A stretch of 64,000 bases of DNA from Paenibacillus sp. FSL R5-0766 (GTDB lineage Bacteria > Bacillota > Bacilli > Paenibacillales > Paenibacillaceae): NCBI RefSeq assembly GCF_037971845.1, contig NZ_CP150227.1:2728001-2792000 (forward strand), in the 5' to 3' direction. Shown here piece after piece: positions 44,475-53,579 of this stretch (positions are counted from its first letter, which is position 1; each line of letters starts with the position of its first letter). A model generated the notes under the pieces. It made no database searches, was not told the DNA's origin, and saw only the letters and a list, made by a program, of their open reading frames with translations. Made by a program: the position numbers and the translations under genes.

Positions 44475-46493
44475 ATGGCAATCGATAAAAAACAGGTTGA
44501 GGAGATCGTCCGGGCAGTCGGTGGCAAAGAGAATATTGAAGCTGCTACGCACTGTGTTACACGACTCCGGTTTGCCTTGTACGATGAGAGTAAAGTGGAT
44601 ACTGAAAGTCTGGATCAGAATGATCTGGTTAAAGGTCAGTTCTCTTCCCAAGGACAATTCCAGGTCGTTATTGGGCCTGGTCTGGTGGATAAAGTCTATG
44701 ATGAGATGATTCAGATTACTGGGGGAGATCGTTCTTCCAAGGATGATGTGAAGGCGGTTGCTGGTAAAAAGCAAAATCCAATCCAGCGAGCGATCAAAAC
44801 ACTCTCGGATATTTTCATTCCAATCTTGCCAGCGATTATTACGGCAGGTCTTTTGCTCGGAATTAACAATATTCTGACAGGTCCAGGCATTTTCTTTGAT
44901 GGAAAATCACTAGTGGATGTTTATCCAGCCTGGAAGGATCTTGCATCCATTATTAATACAATCGCGAGTACAGCCTTTACGTTCCTGCCGGCGCTAATTG
45001 GTTGGGCAGCTGTAAAAAGGTTTGGCGGCAGTCCGCTGCTCGGGATCGTGCTGGGTCTCATTCTGGTACATCCCGATCTGCTGAGTGCATATGGTTACGC
45101 TGATGCCGTGAATAATGGCACGGTGCCAACATGGAATCTGTTCGGTTGGGAGATTGAGAAGATCGGTTATCAAGGGCAGGTTCTGCCAGTACTGGTATCG
45201 GCGTATCTGCTTGCGAAGATGGAGATTTTCCTGAACAAAAGGGTACATGATTCAATTAAACTGCTGGTCGTTGCACCGGTCACGTTGCTGATTACCGGAT
45301 TCCTGGCCTTCACGATCATTGGACCAGTTACATTTGCCATTGCGAATGCAATTACTTCCGGCTTGATCTATGTTTACGATTCATACGCGGCGCTGGGTGG
45401 TCTGATCTACGGTGGTCTATACGCTTTGCTTGTTATCACCGGTATGCATCACACATTCCTCGCGGTCGATGTTCAGCTCATTGGTAGTCAGGGTGGTACG
45501 TTCCTGTGGCCGATGCTGGCATTGTCCAACATCGCACAAGGTTCGGCGGCACTTGCGATGATGCTTGTCCTGCGTGAGAAGAAAATGAGAGGACTTGCGG
45601 CAACGTCCTCGGTGTCGGCCTTCCTCGGGGTAACCGAGCCGGCGATCTTTGGTGTTAACATCCGTTACCGTTATCCGTTTATCTTTGGTATGATCGGTTC
45701 CGCGATTGGTGGTGTGTTGCTGACGATGAATAATGTTCAGGCAACCTCCATCGGTGTAGGTGGCGTACCGGGGTTCCTGTCGATTTTCCCTGACAAATGG
45801 GGCGTCTTCTTCATCGGCATGGCGATTGTCCTGGTTGTACCATTTGTACTGACCGTCCTTTTTGGCAGAGCCAAACTGAGAAAAGAAGATCGTAATGAAA
45901 GTAATGAAACCGTTGCTGAGCCTAAAGCGGCTACATCGCAGTCTGCTTCGGGTGTTACCTCTTCAACTGCAAAAACAGATCCAAACCAGCGCACACGTAG
46001 TGCAGCTCAAGTAAGGGACGAAGCCGTGAATACACTGGAAATCATGGCGCCATTAACAGGCCAGGCCGTGTCACTGGAGCAAGTACCTGATCCGGCTTTT
46101 GCCGAGAAACAGATGGGTGAAGGTGTAGCGATTGAACCTTCCGGCAACCTGGTTGTTGCCCCGTTTGATGCTCAAGTAGCTCATGTGATCAAAAGTAAAC
46201 ATGCGGTAATAATTGAACACGCGAGTGGATTACAAGTTCTGATTCATGTCGGGATTAATACAGTATCCCTCAAGGGTGAAGGCTTCAACATGCACGTGGA
46301 AGCTGGCGAACATGTAAAGGCTGGGCAAAAGCTGTTGGAATTCGACCGTAAGGTCATTGAAGATGCGGGATACCCACTGATTACACCGATTATCATTCCA
46401 GATGGTCAGGATATGGTTGAACGGGTGGAAGTCACGACAGGTGATGTTACATCTAATCAAAATGGTGTGTTGAAGGTTCATCTGAAAGGTTAA
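44475..46493 (+). CDS. treP: PTS trehalose transporter EIIBC with fused EIIA domain
   Basis: A 672-residue PTS permease. Order: EIIB (residues 1-85, phospho-Cys27 in ATHCVTRLRF), membrane EIIC (about 100-470; GIFFDGKSL, GMHHTFLAVD, GVTEPAIFGVN), a Ser/Thr/Gln-rich linker, then a glucose-type EIIA (about 510-672) with the phospho-histidine region VLIHVGINTVSLKGEGF. B. subtilis TreP lacks the EIIA domain, so this version should be self-contained after HPr. It lies 28 bases after treA, hence the same operon. A terminator follows. Confidence 0.9.
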   Translation: MAIDKKQVEEIVRAVGGKENIEAATHCVTRLRFALYDESKVDTESLDQNDLVKGQFSSQGQFQVVIGPGLVDKVYDEMIQITGGDRSSKDDVKAVAGKKQNPIQRAIKTLSDIFIPILPAIITAGLLLGINNILTGPGIFFDGKSLVDVYPAWKDLASIINTIASTAFTFLPALIGWAAVKRFGGSPLLGIVLGLILVHPDLLSAYGYADAVNNGTVPTWNLFGWEIEKIGYQGQVLPVLVSAYLLAKMEIFLNKRVHDSIKLLVVAPVTLLITGFLAFTIIGPVTFAIANAITSGLIYVYDSYAALGGLIYGGLYALLVITGMHHTFLAVDVQLIGSQGGTFLWPMLALSNIAQGSAALAMMLVLREKKMRGLAATSSVSAFLGVTEPAIFGVNIRYRYPFIFGMIGSAIGGVLLTMNNVQATSIGVGGVPGFLSIFPDKWGVFFIGMAIVLVVPFVLTVLFGRAKLRKEDRNESNETVAEPKAATSQSASGVTSSTAKTDPNQRTRSAAQVRDEAVNTLEIMAPLTGQAVSLEQVPDPAFAEKQMGEGVAIEPSGNLVVAPFDAQVAHVIKSKHAVIIEHASGLQVLIHVGINTVSLKGEGFNMHVEAGEHVKAGQKLLEFDRKVIEDAGYPLITPIIIPDGQDMVERVEVTTGDVTSNQNGVLKVHLKG

Positions 46494-46510
46494 TTGAATA
46501 CAACAACAAG

Positions 46511-46540
46511 AAGGGGCTGCGTGATGTGCAGCTCCTTTTT
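46511..46540 (+). terminator. Terminator of the tre operon
   Basis: GGGGCTGC pairs with GCAGCTCC (one G-U) around GTGATGT, then TTTTT. Confidence 0.85.
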
Positions 46541-46721
46541 GCTGTATAATCGTTATTTTCATGACGATCATGGTAAACTGTATATAAAATGGAAGAATCA
46601 GATTTTTAAAATAATGGTGGTTGGAAAGGTTCTTCTGACAAAGCAAGCTTCAGGCATGTTCGAGTCGTGGAATTCATATGGTGGAGAAAGAGATCCTAGT
46701 CAATCGATGAGGAGGAGAGCC

Positions 46722-47570
46722 ATGACACGTATTGCGGTGATGGTCATTCATGGGCTGGGTATGCGGAAGGATGGGTACGCGGACAAGCTGATTGCTTGTT
46801 TGCATAAGGAATTGGACAAGGTGATGGTCTTGCCTGGAGCCTCCAAACAGATGCTGGATATCGAACCTGTATATTGGGCGGATGTATTTGAGGAGCGGGA
46901 AGAGGCGCTCTTTCAACAGCTCGTCAGCTCTCCGGGATTGAACTTTCAGGCGTTGCGTCGATTTGTCATCCATTACCTGGCTGATGCGGTTGCTTATCAA
47001 CCGGTGGAAAATCAAGGCCATAACTATGATGCCGTACATCGAACGTTGAATCAGGCGATGCATACCCTTGCACAGCGTAATGGACCGGAAGCTCCGCTCT
47101 GTGTGGTTGCCCATAGTTTGGGTGCCGTAATCGCGAGTAACTTCTTCTACGATCTGCAATATCCGTCCAGTCGTGTTCCTGAGATTGTGGATGTGAACTC
47201 GGCTCTGGAGCGGGGGGACACGCTGACCCATTTTTACTCGTTTGGTACAACCCTGCCCTTATGGAGTTTGCGTTACCATGACTTTAGTTGCCCAATTCAG
47301 GTGCCCTCTTCCCATGTGAATCAGTATTATGCCGGGCTGGAAGGGGAATGGGTGAACTTCTACGATCGGGATGATATTCTGGGTTATCCGTTACGTCCCA
47401 TTGATCCTGCTTATGAGAAAGCGGTCAAAGAAGACATCGAAGTGAACTCTGGCGGCGTGGCTATGAGTTGGAATCCGCTAAGTCATGGGGGGTATTTTTC
47501 CAATCGAAGCATGAATCGGAGAATGGCTCAGGGGCTTGCTCGAACCTGGACCTGGGTAAATCGTTCATAA
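46722..47570 (+). CDS. Alpha/beta hydrolase (lipase/esterase-like)
   Basis: A 282-residue cytoplasmic protein with HGLGMRKDGYADKL (oxyanion-type HG) at the N-terminus and the nucleophile elbow VVAHSLGAVIAS. The remaining triad residues are likely an Asp around YDRDDILG and a His in SHGGYFSN. No signal peptide. Substrate unknown. GAGGAGGAG precedes ATG 46722; the open frame extends 76 codons upstream without initiation signals. The second IS element begins just downstream. Confidence 0.75.
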   Translation: MTRIAVMVIHGLGMRKDGYADKLIACLHKELDKVMVLPGASKQMLDIEPVYWADVFEEREEALFQQLVSSPGLNFQALRRFVIHYLADAVAYQPVENQGHNYDAVHRTLNQAMHTLAQRNGPEAPLCVVAHSLGAVIASNFFYDLQYPSSRVPEIVDVNSALERGDTLTHFYSFGTTLPLWSLRYHDFSCPIQVPSSHVNQYYAGLEGEWVNFYDRDDILGYPLRPIDPAYEKAVKEDIEVNSGGVAMSWNPLSHGGYFSNRSMNRRMAQGLARTWTWVNRS

Positions 47571-47576
47571 TTAAGA

Positions 47577-47640
47577 GGTTCTAGCTTCATCCCATCTTCT
47601 TGGTACTGAAAACCGGTCTTTTTGAACATGTATTGTAAGT
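47577..47640 (+). repeat. Short dispersed repeat (TTCAAAAAGACC family)
   Basis: Contains TACTGAAAACCGGTCTTTTT followed by GAACATG, the reverse complement of a segment at 53500-53525. Possibly a host interspersed repeat or an IS target site. Confidence 0.5.
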
Positions 47641-47696
47641 GTATTGAAATTAGGAGCCATTCCTGTAATGAAGTAATTTGAGCTTTGAATGAAAAA

Positions 47697-47764
47697 TGCG
47701 CCTCTAGTATACTGGGAATCGTTGTTCCGGACAAGAACAATACCCACATACGAAAAGAGGCGCA
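47697..47764 (+). promoter_or_regulatory. RBS-sequestering hairpin before IS1111-type transposase
   Basis: TGCGCCTCT (47697-47705) is fully complementary to AGAGGCGCA (47756-47764), which contains the transposase ribosome site AAGAGG. A second stem inside pairs GTTGTTC with GAACAAT. Such a leader keeps translation low when transcription enters from outside. Confidence 0.65.
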
Positions 47765-47768
47765 CATA

Positions 47769-49067
47769 ATGAAGTATAAGATGAAACAGAAACAGAATCA
47801 ACGGATTACGCGAATTACGGAAGAAACGCTAGTCATTGGAGCAGACATTGCTAAAAAGATTCACGTAGCTAGAGCGGTAGATTTCCGTGGCATTGAATTA
47901 GGAAAAGACTGCGTGTTCCACAACGATCAGGAAGGGTTAACGAAGCTAGTAACATGGATGAAAGAACTTCAGGAGGTTCATCTGAAAACGGACATTGTTT
48001 TCGGAATCGAGCCTACCGGGCACTACTGGTTTCCGCTAGCCGCTTTTCTGGAAGCTCGAGATATCAAGATCGTCATTGTGAACCCGCATCACGTAAACAA
48101 GAGCAAGGAACTTGAGGATAACTCGCCGACGAAGAGTGACTATAAGGATGCCAAAGTCATTGCAGATCTCATTCGAAACGGGAAGTACTCGGAGCCCAAA
48201 TTGCCGGCAATGGAATATGCCGAACTACGCATCCTCATGAATTTCCGTGAGAAGGTTATGGTGAGTTTAAACCAAGTCAAGGCACGTGTGCATAATTGGT
48301 TCGACCGCTATTTTCCAGAGTATTTGAGCGTGTTTAAAGATTGGGAAGGCAAAACTTCCTTGATGACCATGCGCCAGTTTCCGACACCGGAAGAGATCGT
48401 CTCTACAGGCGCCAGAGGCGTTCTCGCACACTGGAAAACGGAAGTGAAGCGCGGAGTCGGTATCAAGAGAGCGGAAAAGCTCTTTGCGACAGCCGGGATA
48501 TCCATCGGGCTTACCGAAGGGTTACGAGCTGCGAGACTGGAGCTTCTGAGCTTGCTCGACCAGTATGAGCTTTTCTCTAAACAGGTGGAAACGACCATGA
48601 AACAGGTCATGGACATCTTAAGTGAGATACCGGGAACAACGCAGATGTTGAATATCCCAGGCGTTGGCGCGGTTACCGTTGCAGGATTTCTGGCTGAGGT
48701 TGGCGATTTGAGTCATTACGACCACGGACAACAAATCATCCGATTGGCGGGCTTGAATCTAAAAGAAAATAGTTCTGGTAAGCGTAAGGGTAAAACTGGC
48801 ATTACCAAGCGTGGACGATCTCGACTAAGAGCCCTATTGTTCCGTTGCGTCATGCCAATGGTAGCTAAGAATGAGGAGTTCAAGGCCCTTCACAAGTATT
48901 TCACAACACGAAGTCAAAATCCGCTGAAGAAAAAACAGTCGCTCATCGCGCTCTGCGGCAAACTGATACGCGTCCTGCACACGCTGGGGACGAAGGAAAT
49001 AGAGTACAACGCAAACGAAGTTCTTGGTCCTGTACGACAAGCGCAGTTACAACAGATTGCAGCTTAG
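47769..49067 (+). CDS. IS110/IS1111 family transposase
   Basis: A 432-residue DEDD recombinase: TLVIGADIAKKIHVARAVDF, VFGIEPTGHYWFPLA, KSDYKDAKVIADLIRNG, and C-terminal NIPGVGAVTVAGFLAEVGDL, IRLAGLNLKENSSGKRKGKT, KRGRSRLRALLFRC. It is only distantly similar to the other transposase in the window, so the two elements are independent arrivals. Appears intact. ATG 47769 is 8 bases after AAGAGG. Confidence 0.93.
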   Translation: MKYKMKQKQNQRITRITEETLVIGADIAKKIHVARAVDFRGIELGKDCVFHNDQEGLTKLVTWMKELQEVHLKTDIVFGIEPTGHYWFPLAAFLEARDIKIVIVNPHHVNKSKELEDNSPTKSDYKDAKVIADLIRNGKYSEPKLPAMEYAELRILMNFREKVMVSLNQVKARVHNWFDRYFPEYLSVFKDWEGKTSLMTMRQFPTPEEIVSTGARGVLAHWKTEVKRGVGIKRAEKLFATAGISIGLTEGLRAARLELLSLLDQYELFSKQVETTMKQVMDILSEIPGTTQMLNIPGVGAVTVAGFLAEVGDLSHYDHGQQIIRLAGLNLKENSSGKRKGKTGITKRGRSRLRALLFRCVMPMVAKNEEFKALHKYFTTRSQNPLKKKQSLIALCGKLIRVLHTLGTKEIEYNANEVLGPVRQAQLQQIAA

Positions 49068-49084
49068 TTCAAAGAATCAATAGT

Positions 49085-49330
49085 CTGAAATCTCCACTCG
49101 TTCACAGATGTATAACGAGACAATTGAAGCACCGGAGAAGCCGAAGAATACCATTCCATAAGGGCAACGACCCCGTTTAGGAGCAAGAATCGGCCTCCAC
49201 CCCTTGGCAGGTAGAACGAAGGAATGTAAGGGCAATGACCCCGCGTGACATGGGAGGGTGAACCCCGAGGGAGATGTGGAGATCCACTGTGCGATCATAA
49301 GCATGACCACAGTTTGGATAAAAAATGGAG
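49085..49330 (+). ncRNA. Candidate bridge RNA region of IS1111-type element (right end)
   Basis: In the IS1111 group the guide RNA is encoded downstream of the transposase. This region has two copies of GGGCAAYGACCCCG (at about 49162-49175 and 49230-49243) separated by 68 bases, and a related form occurs in the other element's left end. Further GGGAGG/CCTCC complementarity suggests a folded RNA. The boundaries and role are inferred. Confidence 0.45.
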
Positions 49331-49478
49331 TCCAAGCTCTGTTCCCGTCACCGGTCATTACAGCAAAATCTGGTTCTGAACCAATATTCCCCCATCAAGC
49401 CAAGATGTCGAGGTTGTAAATCTACGAATGGACGAGAAAACAGGCGAAAACATTACTTTATAGTGGGAGGGAATATGT

Positions 49479-49742
49479 ATGGAATGCAGGACAGGCTGTG
49501 CCGCATGTTGTATCGCGATTTCCATATCATCACCGATACCGGGTATGGCTCATGGCAAGCCGGCAGGTGTACGTTGTGTGCAGCTTACGGATGATAATCG
49601 CTGCGGAATTTTTGGCCAAAAAGAGCGTCCTGCGGTATGCAGTGGATTGCAAGCTGAGGAAGAGATGTGTGGTAGCACCGATCAGGAAGCATTTGATATT
49701 CTAACCTGGTTGGAGCAAGAAACTGCACCAAAGGTAATATGA
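49479..49742 (+). CDS. YkgJ family cysteine cluster protein
   Basis: A small 87-residue protein with eight cysteines (3, 7, 10, 11, 33, 42, 54, 64) in the YkgJ/UPF0153 pattern (CRTGCAACC ... GVRCVQL ... RCGIFGQKERPAVC), thought to bind Zn or an Fe-S cluster. Function is unknown. GGGAGGG precedes ATG 49479. Intact despite its position directly after the IS element. Confidence 0.85.
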   Translation: MECRTGCAACCIAISISSPIPGMAHGKPAGVRCVQLTDDNRCGIFGQKERPAVCSGLQAEEEMCGSTDQEAFDILTWLEQETAPKVI

Positions 49743-49819
49743 GTAGGTTGTTTTAATGAATTGGGATAATTATACTTAATAGGGAAGAAGGTCGATCAGA
49801 GAGAGGAGACGCGAATACA

Positions 49820-50023
49820 ATGGGGCTTGTTAAACGTTTTGTATTGGTTGTAGTGAATATGATCGGAGATTTATGGATGGGGTTTTACCGACGTAACTCG
49901 GATTATTATGACCATCAGACTTCGGAGTCCAAAAGTAAGATTGGCTATTATGCATTTATTATTGGGGCAACAGTGGTTACGGTGGGCATTGTAGGCTGGA
50001 TGTACAACCGAATTTATTCATAA
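49820..50023 (+). CDS. Small membrane protein, 67 aa, unknown
   Basis: Two hydrophobic segments (residues 5-22 and 42-61) around a polar middle with YRRNSDYYDHQTSESKSK. AGAGAGGAG is the ribosome site, and a strong hairpin terminator follows the stop. I do not recognise a family. Confidence 0.6.
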   Translation: MGLVKRFVLVVVNMIGDLWMGFYRRNSDYYDHQTSESKSKIGYYAFIIGATVVTVGIVGWMYNRIYS

Positions 50024-50082
50024 GTAGTCATTATGCTTAAAATTGAATGAGGCCAAATGTTGAAGATGAGTCTGTACAAATA

Positions 50083-50128
50083 AAAGAGAGTATCCGCAGG
50101 ATGTGACATCAAATGGATACTCTCTTTG
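50083..50128. terminator. Terminator
   Basis: AAAGAGAGTATCC pairs with GGATACTCTCTTT around a 20-base loop. Symmetric, so it can act on both strands. Confidence 0.88.
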
Positions 50129-50335
50129 GCATGGGATCAGACAAAATATGATCATTGAAGATAGGGCTTAACTTTCTTTTCTTTCAACATATGTACAAGA
50201 ATCATCTTCAGTACGGAAGAGACGATAAAGAAAATAAACAGAATTCGAAACAATTGATACCCGGATACAACCGAAAGATCGGCATTCACTTCATGTGCCA
50301 TGATACTCATCTGATCCATCCGTTTAGCCTACCGG

Positions 50336-51646
50336 TTAAGATCCTGCGAGAGCCGTAGCGGAAGGTTTGGGTTCTCTGAACATGACAAAGTACATCAGTG
50401 ATGAAATAACGTATAGACAGCCTGTGATGCTGAAAGTGATCGCATAACCCCAATACGTTCCGTACGTGGTGACCAGATAGGATTGGACAGGCCCCATGGT
50501 CGCCCAACCAATCATGAACGAGGTCTGCATCAATGAATTGGCAATCCCGCGGCGTTTGTCCGAGATCCGATCCACCAGTATGGCTGAATGAATGGGATTG
50601 GCTGCGTTCATCAATGCTTGTCTGAATAAGAAACTGAGCGAAGCGATGAACAACAGATTGGTGAAGCCTGTTAATAGAAGGAAGGGCAGCGACATGACCT
50701 GGAAAATGACAACGGCTCTTACGCTTCCGACCTTTGCCGCCAGGGTAGGACCAATCAGCATGGATACAATCGTCATAATCTGACCAAGTGCAATCAGTAA
50801 GCTCATGCCACTCAGAGAAACCGAGAACCGATTGGTGAAATACAGATTCAGATACGGTACAACCAGTCCGGAACCTAATCCAATTAACAACTGAGTCACT
50901 ATAAACTGACCAATCAGTCGGGAATCTTTTTTCTTCGTGATCGAATCGTCCGTGCTTGGGGTATTCGTTGAATTTCCTTCTAGACCCGAATCGGGTTGAA
51001 GAACGGGTTGCGCCGTAATCGTGGTCTGCGGAGCAGCCTTGCCTTCGGTTACAAATAACAGTGGAATAAATGCAGCTAGTGTTGCTGCACCACCGACAAA
51101 TAAAACCGTCTGCAATCCGGTCACTTTGGCGAGTCCTGCCGTATGTAACAAATCTGCGAATACACCGCCACCCAGGCTACCAAGCACCTGGGAAGCGAGC
51201 ACAAGGGATGAATAATAACTGAACATTTTCAGCCGCTGGCTTTTTTTGACGTTTTCCGCCAGATAAGGAATGGCCAGTACTTGGAATACCCCAGCGAAAA
51301 GGCCAGAGAATACCGCGAACCAGATCAGTCCTGTAGCCGAATAATCGAAGGAGCGTCCGATCAGAAAGATTCCGCTGAATAACGCCCCGGTAATGAGTAA
51401 TCGCTTGCGGCTGAACAGATCACCGCATAGACCGATAGGAACAAACATAATGGCTGTTGCGAGTGATTGAATACTTACAATCTGGCCGTTCATTGTATCA
51501 TTATAGCCCAGACCCTGAATGTACAGATTGTACAAGACAGAAAACATGCCATTTCCGATCTGATACAGAATGCTAGCCAGGAAAAACAGTTGAATATTGC
51601 GGGACCAGCCGCGAATTTCATCATGAATATGTTGTAAAACTCTCAA
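50336..51646 (-). CDS. MFS transporter
   Basis: A 436-residue major facilitator with twelve predicted helices and a central cytoplasmic loop of about 35 residues (TAQPVLQPDSGLEGNSTNTP). An MFS motif-A-like segment LCGDLFSRKRLLITG lies after helix 2. Substrate unknown; the family includes sugar and drug exporters. Ends about 200 bases from the small membrane protein; that gap holds nothing recognisable. Confidence 0.88.
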   Translation of the reverse strand: MRVLQHIHDEIRGWSRNIQLFFLASILYQIGNGMFSVLYNLYIQGLGYNDTMNGQIVSIQSLATAIMFVPIGLCGDLFSRKRLLITGALFSGIFLIGRSFDYSATGLIWFAVFSGLFAGVFQVLAIPYLAENVKKSQRLKMFSYYSSLVLASQVLGSLGGGVFADLLHTAGLAKVTGLQTVLFVGGAATLAAFIPLLFVTEGKAAPQTTITAQPVLQPDSGLEGNSTNTPSTDDSITKKKDSRLIGQFIVTQLLIGLGSGLVVPYLNLYFTNRFSVSLSGMSLLIALGQIMTIVSMLIGPTLAAKVGSVRAVVIFQVMSLPFLLLTGFTNLLFIASLSFLFRQALMNAANPIHSAILVDRISDKRRGIANSLMQTSFMIGWATMGPVQSYLVTTYGTYWGYAITFSITGCLYVISSLMYFVMFREPKPSATALAGS

Positions 51647-51723
51647 GTGGTTCCCCCCAGTCTGCCTGTGCAGTGATTCCAGTTTAACAGGAAAGGGGAA
51701 TTTGCGGAAGAATTGACCACTGT

Positions 51724-52434
51724 TTATTTTGGTTCAGGGGCATCAATCACACGAGCAATGACGAATCCATCGTAACCTTTGCTACCGACGGTTTGCAGTG
51801 CTGTAGCTTCAAGCCGAGGGTGATCCGCGATCAACTGCAGGAATGATCGAACGCCTTGAACTCTGGGGTCTGTGCTGTCTGTGCGGATCACTTCACCGTC
51901 CCTGACGATATTATCACCAATAATAAGACTCCCCGGCCGAGTCAGTCGCAGGGCCCATCTCAGATAATCGGGATTACTCGGTTTGTCAGCATCGATGAAG
52001 ATCATATCAAACGGTTCCCTGTATTCTTCCTGAACATCGGGAAGGGTGGTTAGGGCAGGACCAACTCTCAGGTCAACCTTGTGCATCAGTCCTGCTCGTG
52101 TGAGATTGGCTCGGGCCAAGTCTGCATGGTGTGATTCGGATTCCAGTGAGACGATGCGTCCCTGTTCAGGCAGCGCTCTTGCCATCCAGATGGTACTGTA
52201 TCCACCCAGTGTGCCAATTTCAAGTACACGGGATGCTCCTTGGATTTGCAGCAGGAGCTGAAGTAACTTTCCTTGATTCGGTGTTACGTCATGAGCAGGG
52301 AGTCCAGCTTCGGCATTGCTTTGCAGGGTTTGTTCCAGCAGGGCATCCGAGGGAATTAGCAGATCATTCATGTAGTCGTCGACTTGAGTCCAGGTATGCT
52401 GTAGGTCGGTTGTATTTATATTTTTCATGTTCAC
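51724..52434 (-). CDS. O-methyltransferase (caffeoyl-CoA/catechol OMT-like)
   Basis: A 236-residue class I methyltransferase: VLEIGTLGGYSTIWMARALP (SAM-binding), IVSLESESHHADLA, FIDADKPSNPDYLRW (metal-binding Asp) and IIGDNIVRDGEV. Methylates catechol-like or related small molecules with a divalent metal. GTG 52434 has AAGGAAG 6 bases upstream; ATG 52428 is the alternative. Divergently transcribed from a LysR regulator, which may control it. Confidence 0.88.
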   Translation of the reverse strand: MNMKNINTTDLQHTWTQVDDYMNDLLIPSDALLEQTLQSNAEAGLPAHDVTPNQGKLLQLLLQIQGASRVLEIGTLGGYSTIWMARALPEQGRIVSLESESHHADLARANLTRAGLMHKVDLRVGPALTTLPDVQEEYREPFDMIFIDADKPSNPDYLRWALRLTRPGSLIIGDNIVRDGEVIRTDSTDPRVQGVRSFLQLIADHPRLEATALQTVGSKGYDGFVIARVIDAPEPK

Positions 52435-52524
52435 ATGTTCCTTCCTTGTTTCTTGTATTGGATTTCATATTTCAACTATAGATGGAATTGATATATAAAT
52501 AAAATATATATTATGTATGTTAAT

Positions 52525-52539
52525 ATAACTTTAGGTTAT
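52525..52539 (+). promoter_or_regulatory. LysR-type (T-N11-A) dyad between O-methyltransferase and LysR gene
   Basis: ATAAC-TTTAG-GTTAT, a 15-bp interrupted dyad fitting the LTTR box, 27 bases before the LysR start. Likely an autoregulatory and divergent operator (inference). Confidence 0.45.
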
Positions 52540-52565
52540 GTATTTGACGTGGAAGAGGTGTAAAC

Positions 52566-53462
52566 ATGAATCTGCATGGATTACGATTATTTCATGCCAT
52601 CGTGAGATATGGCGGGGTCACTCGTGCCGCAGAGGAACTAAATATTAGTCAGCCTGCGGTATCTTCTCAGGTGAAGAAATTTGAACGTGAATTAGGAATC
52701 CAGCTTTTTGTTTCGGAGGGAAGAAGACTGGTGCTTACGGATGCGGGGATACAGTTAACAGGTTATGCGGAACGTCTGTTCATGCTGGAGCAGGATGTCG
52801 AGAATTTTGTGCAGGATTTTCGGGAGGGCAAGAAAGGACTGATCCGTCTTACGGCAACCTACTTGCCTTCGAATTTTCTGTTGCCGGGCTGGATTGCGCG
52901 GTTTAAGCAAATGCACGAGGATGTGGAGATTGTTGTGAGCACAACCAACACCCGGATGGCTTTTGACCAATTACTTCGTTATGAGGCAGAGATTGCAGTG
53001 TATGGTGGAAGTGGTATTACACATGCAGGTGTCCAATGGGATGAATTGTTTGACGATGAGATGTGGTTTGTTGTGCACCCTGACCATCCGTATGCGGGGA
53101 AAGAAATCGAGCTGCATGAGATGGTGGCAGAACCGTTCATCATGCGCGAAGAAGGCAGTGCCACGCGTGAGCGACTCGTTTCCCTTTGCACAACAAATAA
53201 CCTGGCCGCTCCCCGCATTGCGCTTCAGTTCAACGGGCTGAACGAAACGATTAGTGCGGTGAAGGCAGGTTATGGGGCCAACTTTATATCTTCTTTGGTT
53301 GTGAACGAAGATGTGCAGCAAGGCAGGCTGGCACGTGTATTTGTTCGAGGTGTACTGCTGAGAAATACGGTTGCCGTATGTACACGAGCCGGCGAGGTAT
53401 TATCACCTGCTGCACAGCATCTGGTCAAGCTTATCCGACAAGAAGCTGCTTTGATGAAATAA
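52566..53462 (+). CDS. LysR-family transcriptional regulator
   Basis: N-terminal winged HTH (MNLHGLRLFHAIVRYGGVTR, AAEELNISQPAVSSQVKKFE) and a C-terminal periplasmic-binding-like effector domain (about 90-295). Standard length of 298. GAAGAGGTG precedes ATG. Divergent from the O-methyltransferase gene, whose expression it may govern. Confidence 0.92.
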   Translation: MNLHGLRLFHAIVRYGGVTRAAEELNISQPAVSSQVKKFERELGIQLFVSEGRRLVLTDAGIQLTGYAERLFMLEQDVENFVQDFREGKKGLIRLTATYLPSNFLLPGWIARFKQMHEDVEIVVSTTNTRMAFDQLLRYEAEIAVYGGSGITHAGVQWDELFDDEMWFVVHPDHPYAGKEIELHEMVAEPFIMREEGSATRERLVSLCTTNNLAAPRIALQFNGLNETISAVKAGYGANFISSLVVNEDVQQGRLARVFVRGVLLRNTVAVCTRAGEVLSPAAQHLVKLIRQEAALMK

Positions 53463-53494
53463 ATAGTGTGATTGTACTTAAAACAATTTAAAGT

Positions 53495-53556
53495 ACGTGT
53501 TCAAAAAGACCAGTTTTCAGTATCCTAAAGCGGACTTTTGAACAGCCTCTTGAAAA
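53495..53556. repeat. Short palindromic dispersed repeat
   Basis: TGTTCAAAAAGACCAGTTTT and CGGACTTTTGAACA share inverted TGTTCAAAAG/CTTTTGAACA ends. Related sequences occur at 47600 (inverted) and 60480 (TTTTGAACACGTAC). Confidence 0.5.
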
Positions 53557-53579
53557 TGAACAGGTTGCTTCTTCAACTA

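Larger units (their letters stand above)
47655..49370 (+). mobile_element. IS110-superfamily element of IS1111 type (approximate bounds)
   Basis: Transposase gene with a roughly 290-base noncoding region downstream of it, and 9-bp subterminal inverted repeats CTGTAATGA (47663-47671) and TCATTACAG (49355-49363). Subterminal repeats and a downstream noncoding region fit the IS1111 group. Exact ends cannot be set without other copies. Confidence 0.65.

Noticed and set aside
47571..47801. Minus-strand frames across the IS1111 left end
   Set aside because: They cover the structured leader and short repeat; no ribosome site or known domain.
49325..49594. 89-codon frame downstream of the IS1111-type element
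   Set aside because: It runs through the IS end and then out of phase with the YkgJ gene; no initiation signals.
50155..50358. 67-codon frame between a terminator and the MFS gene
   Set aside because: No ribosome site, overlaps the end of the MFS gene on the other strand, composition not protein-like.
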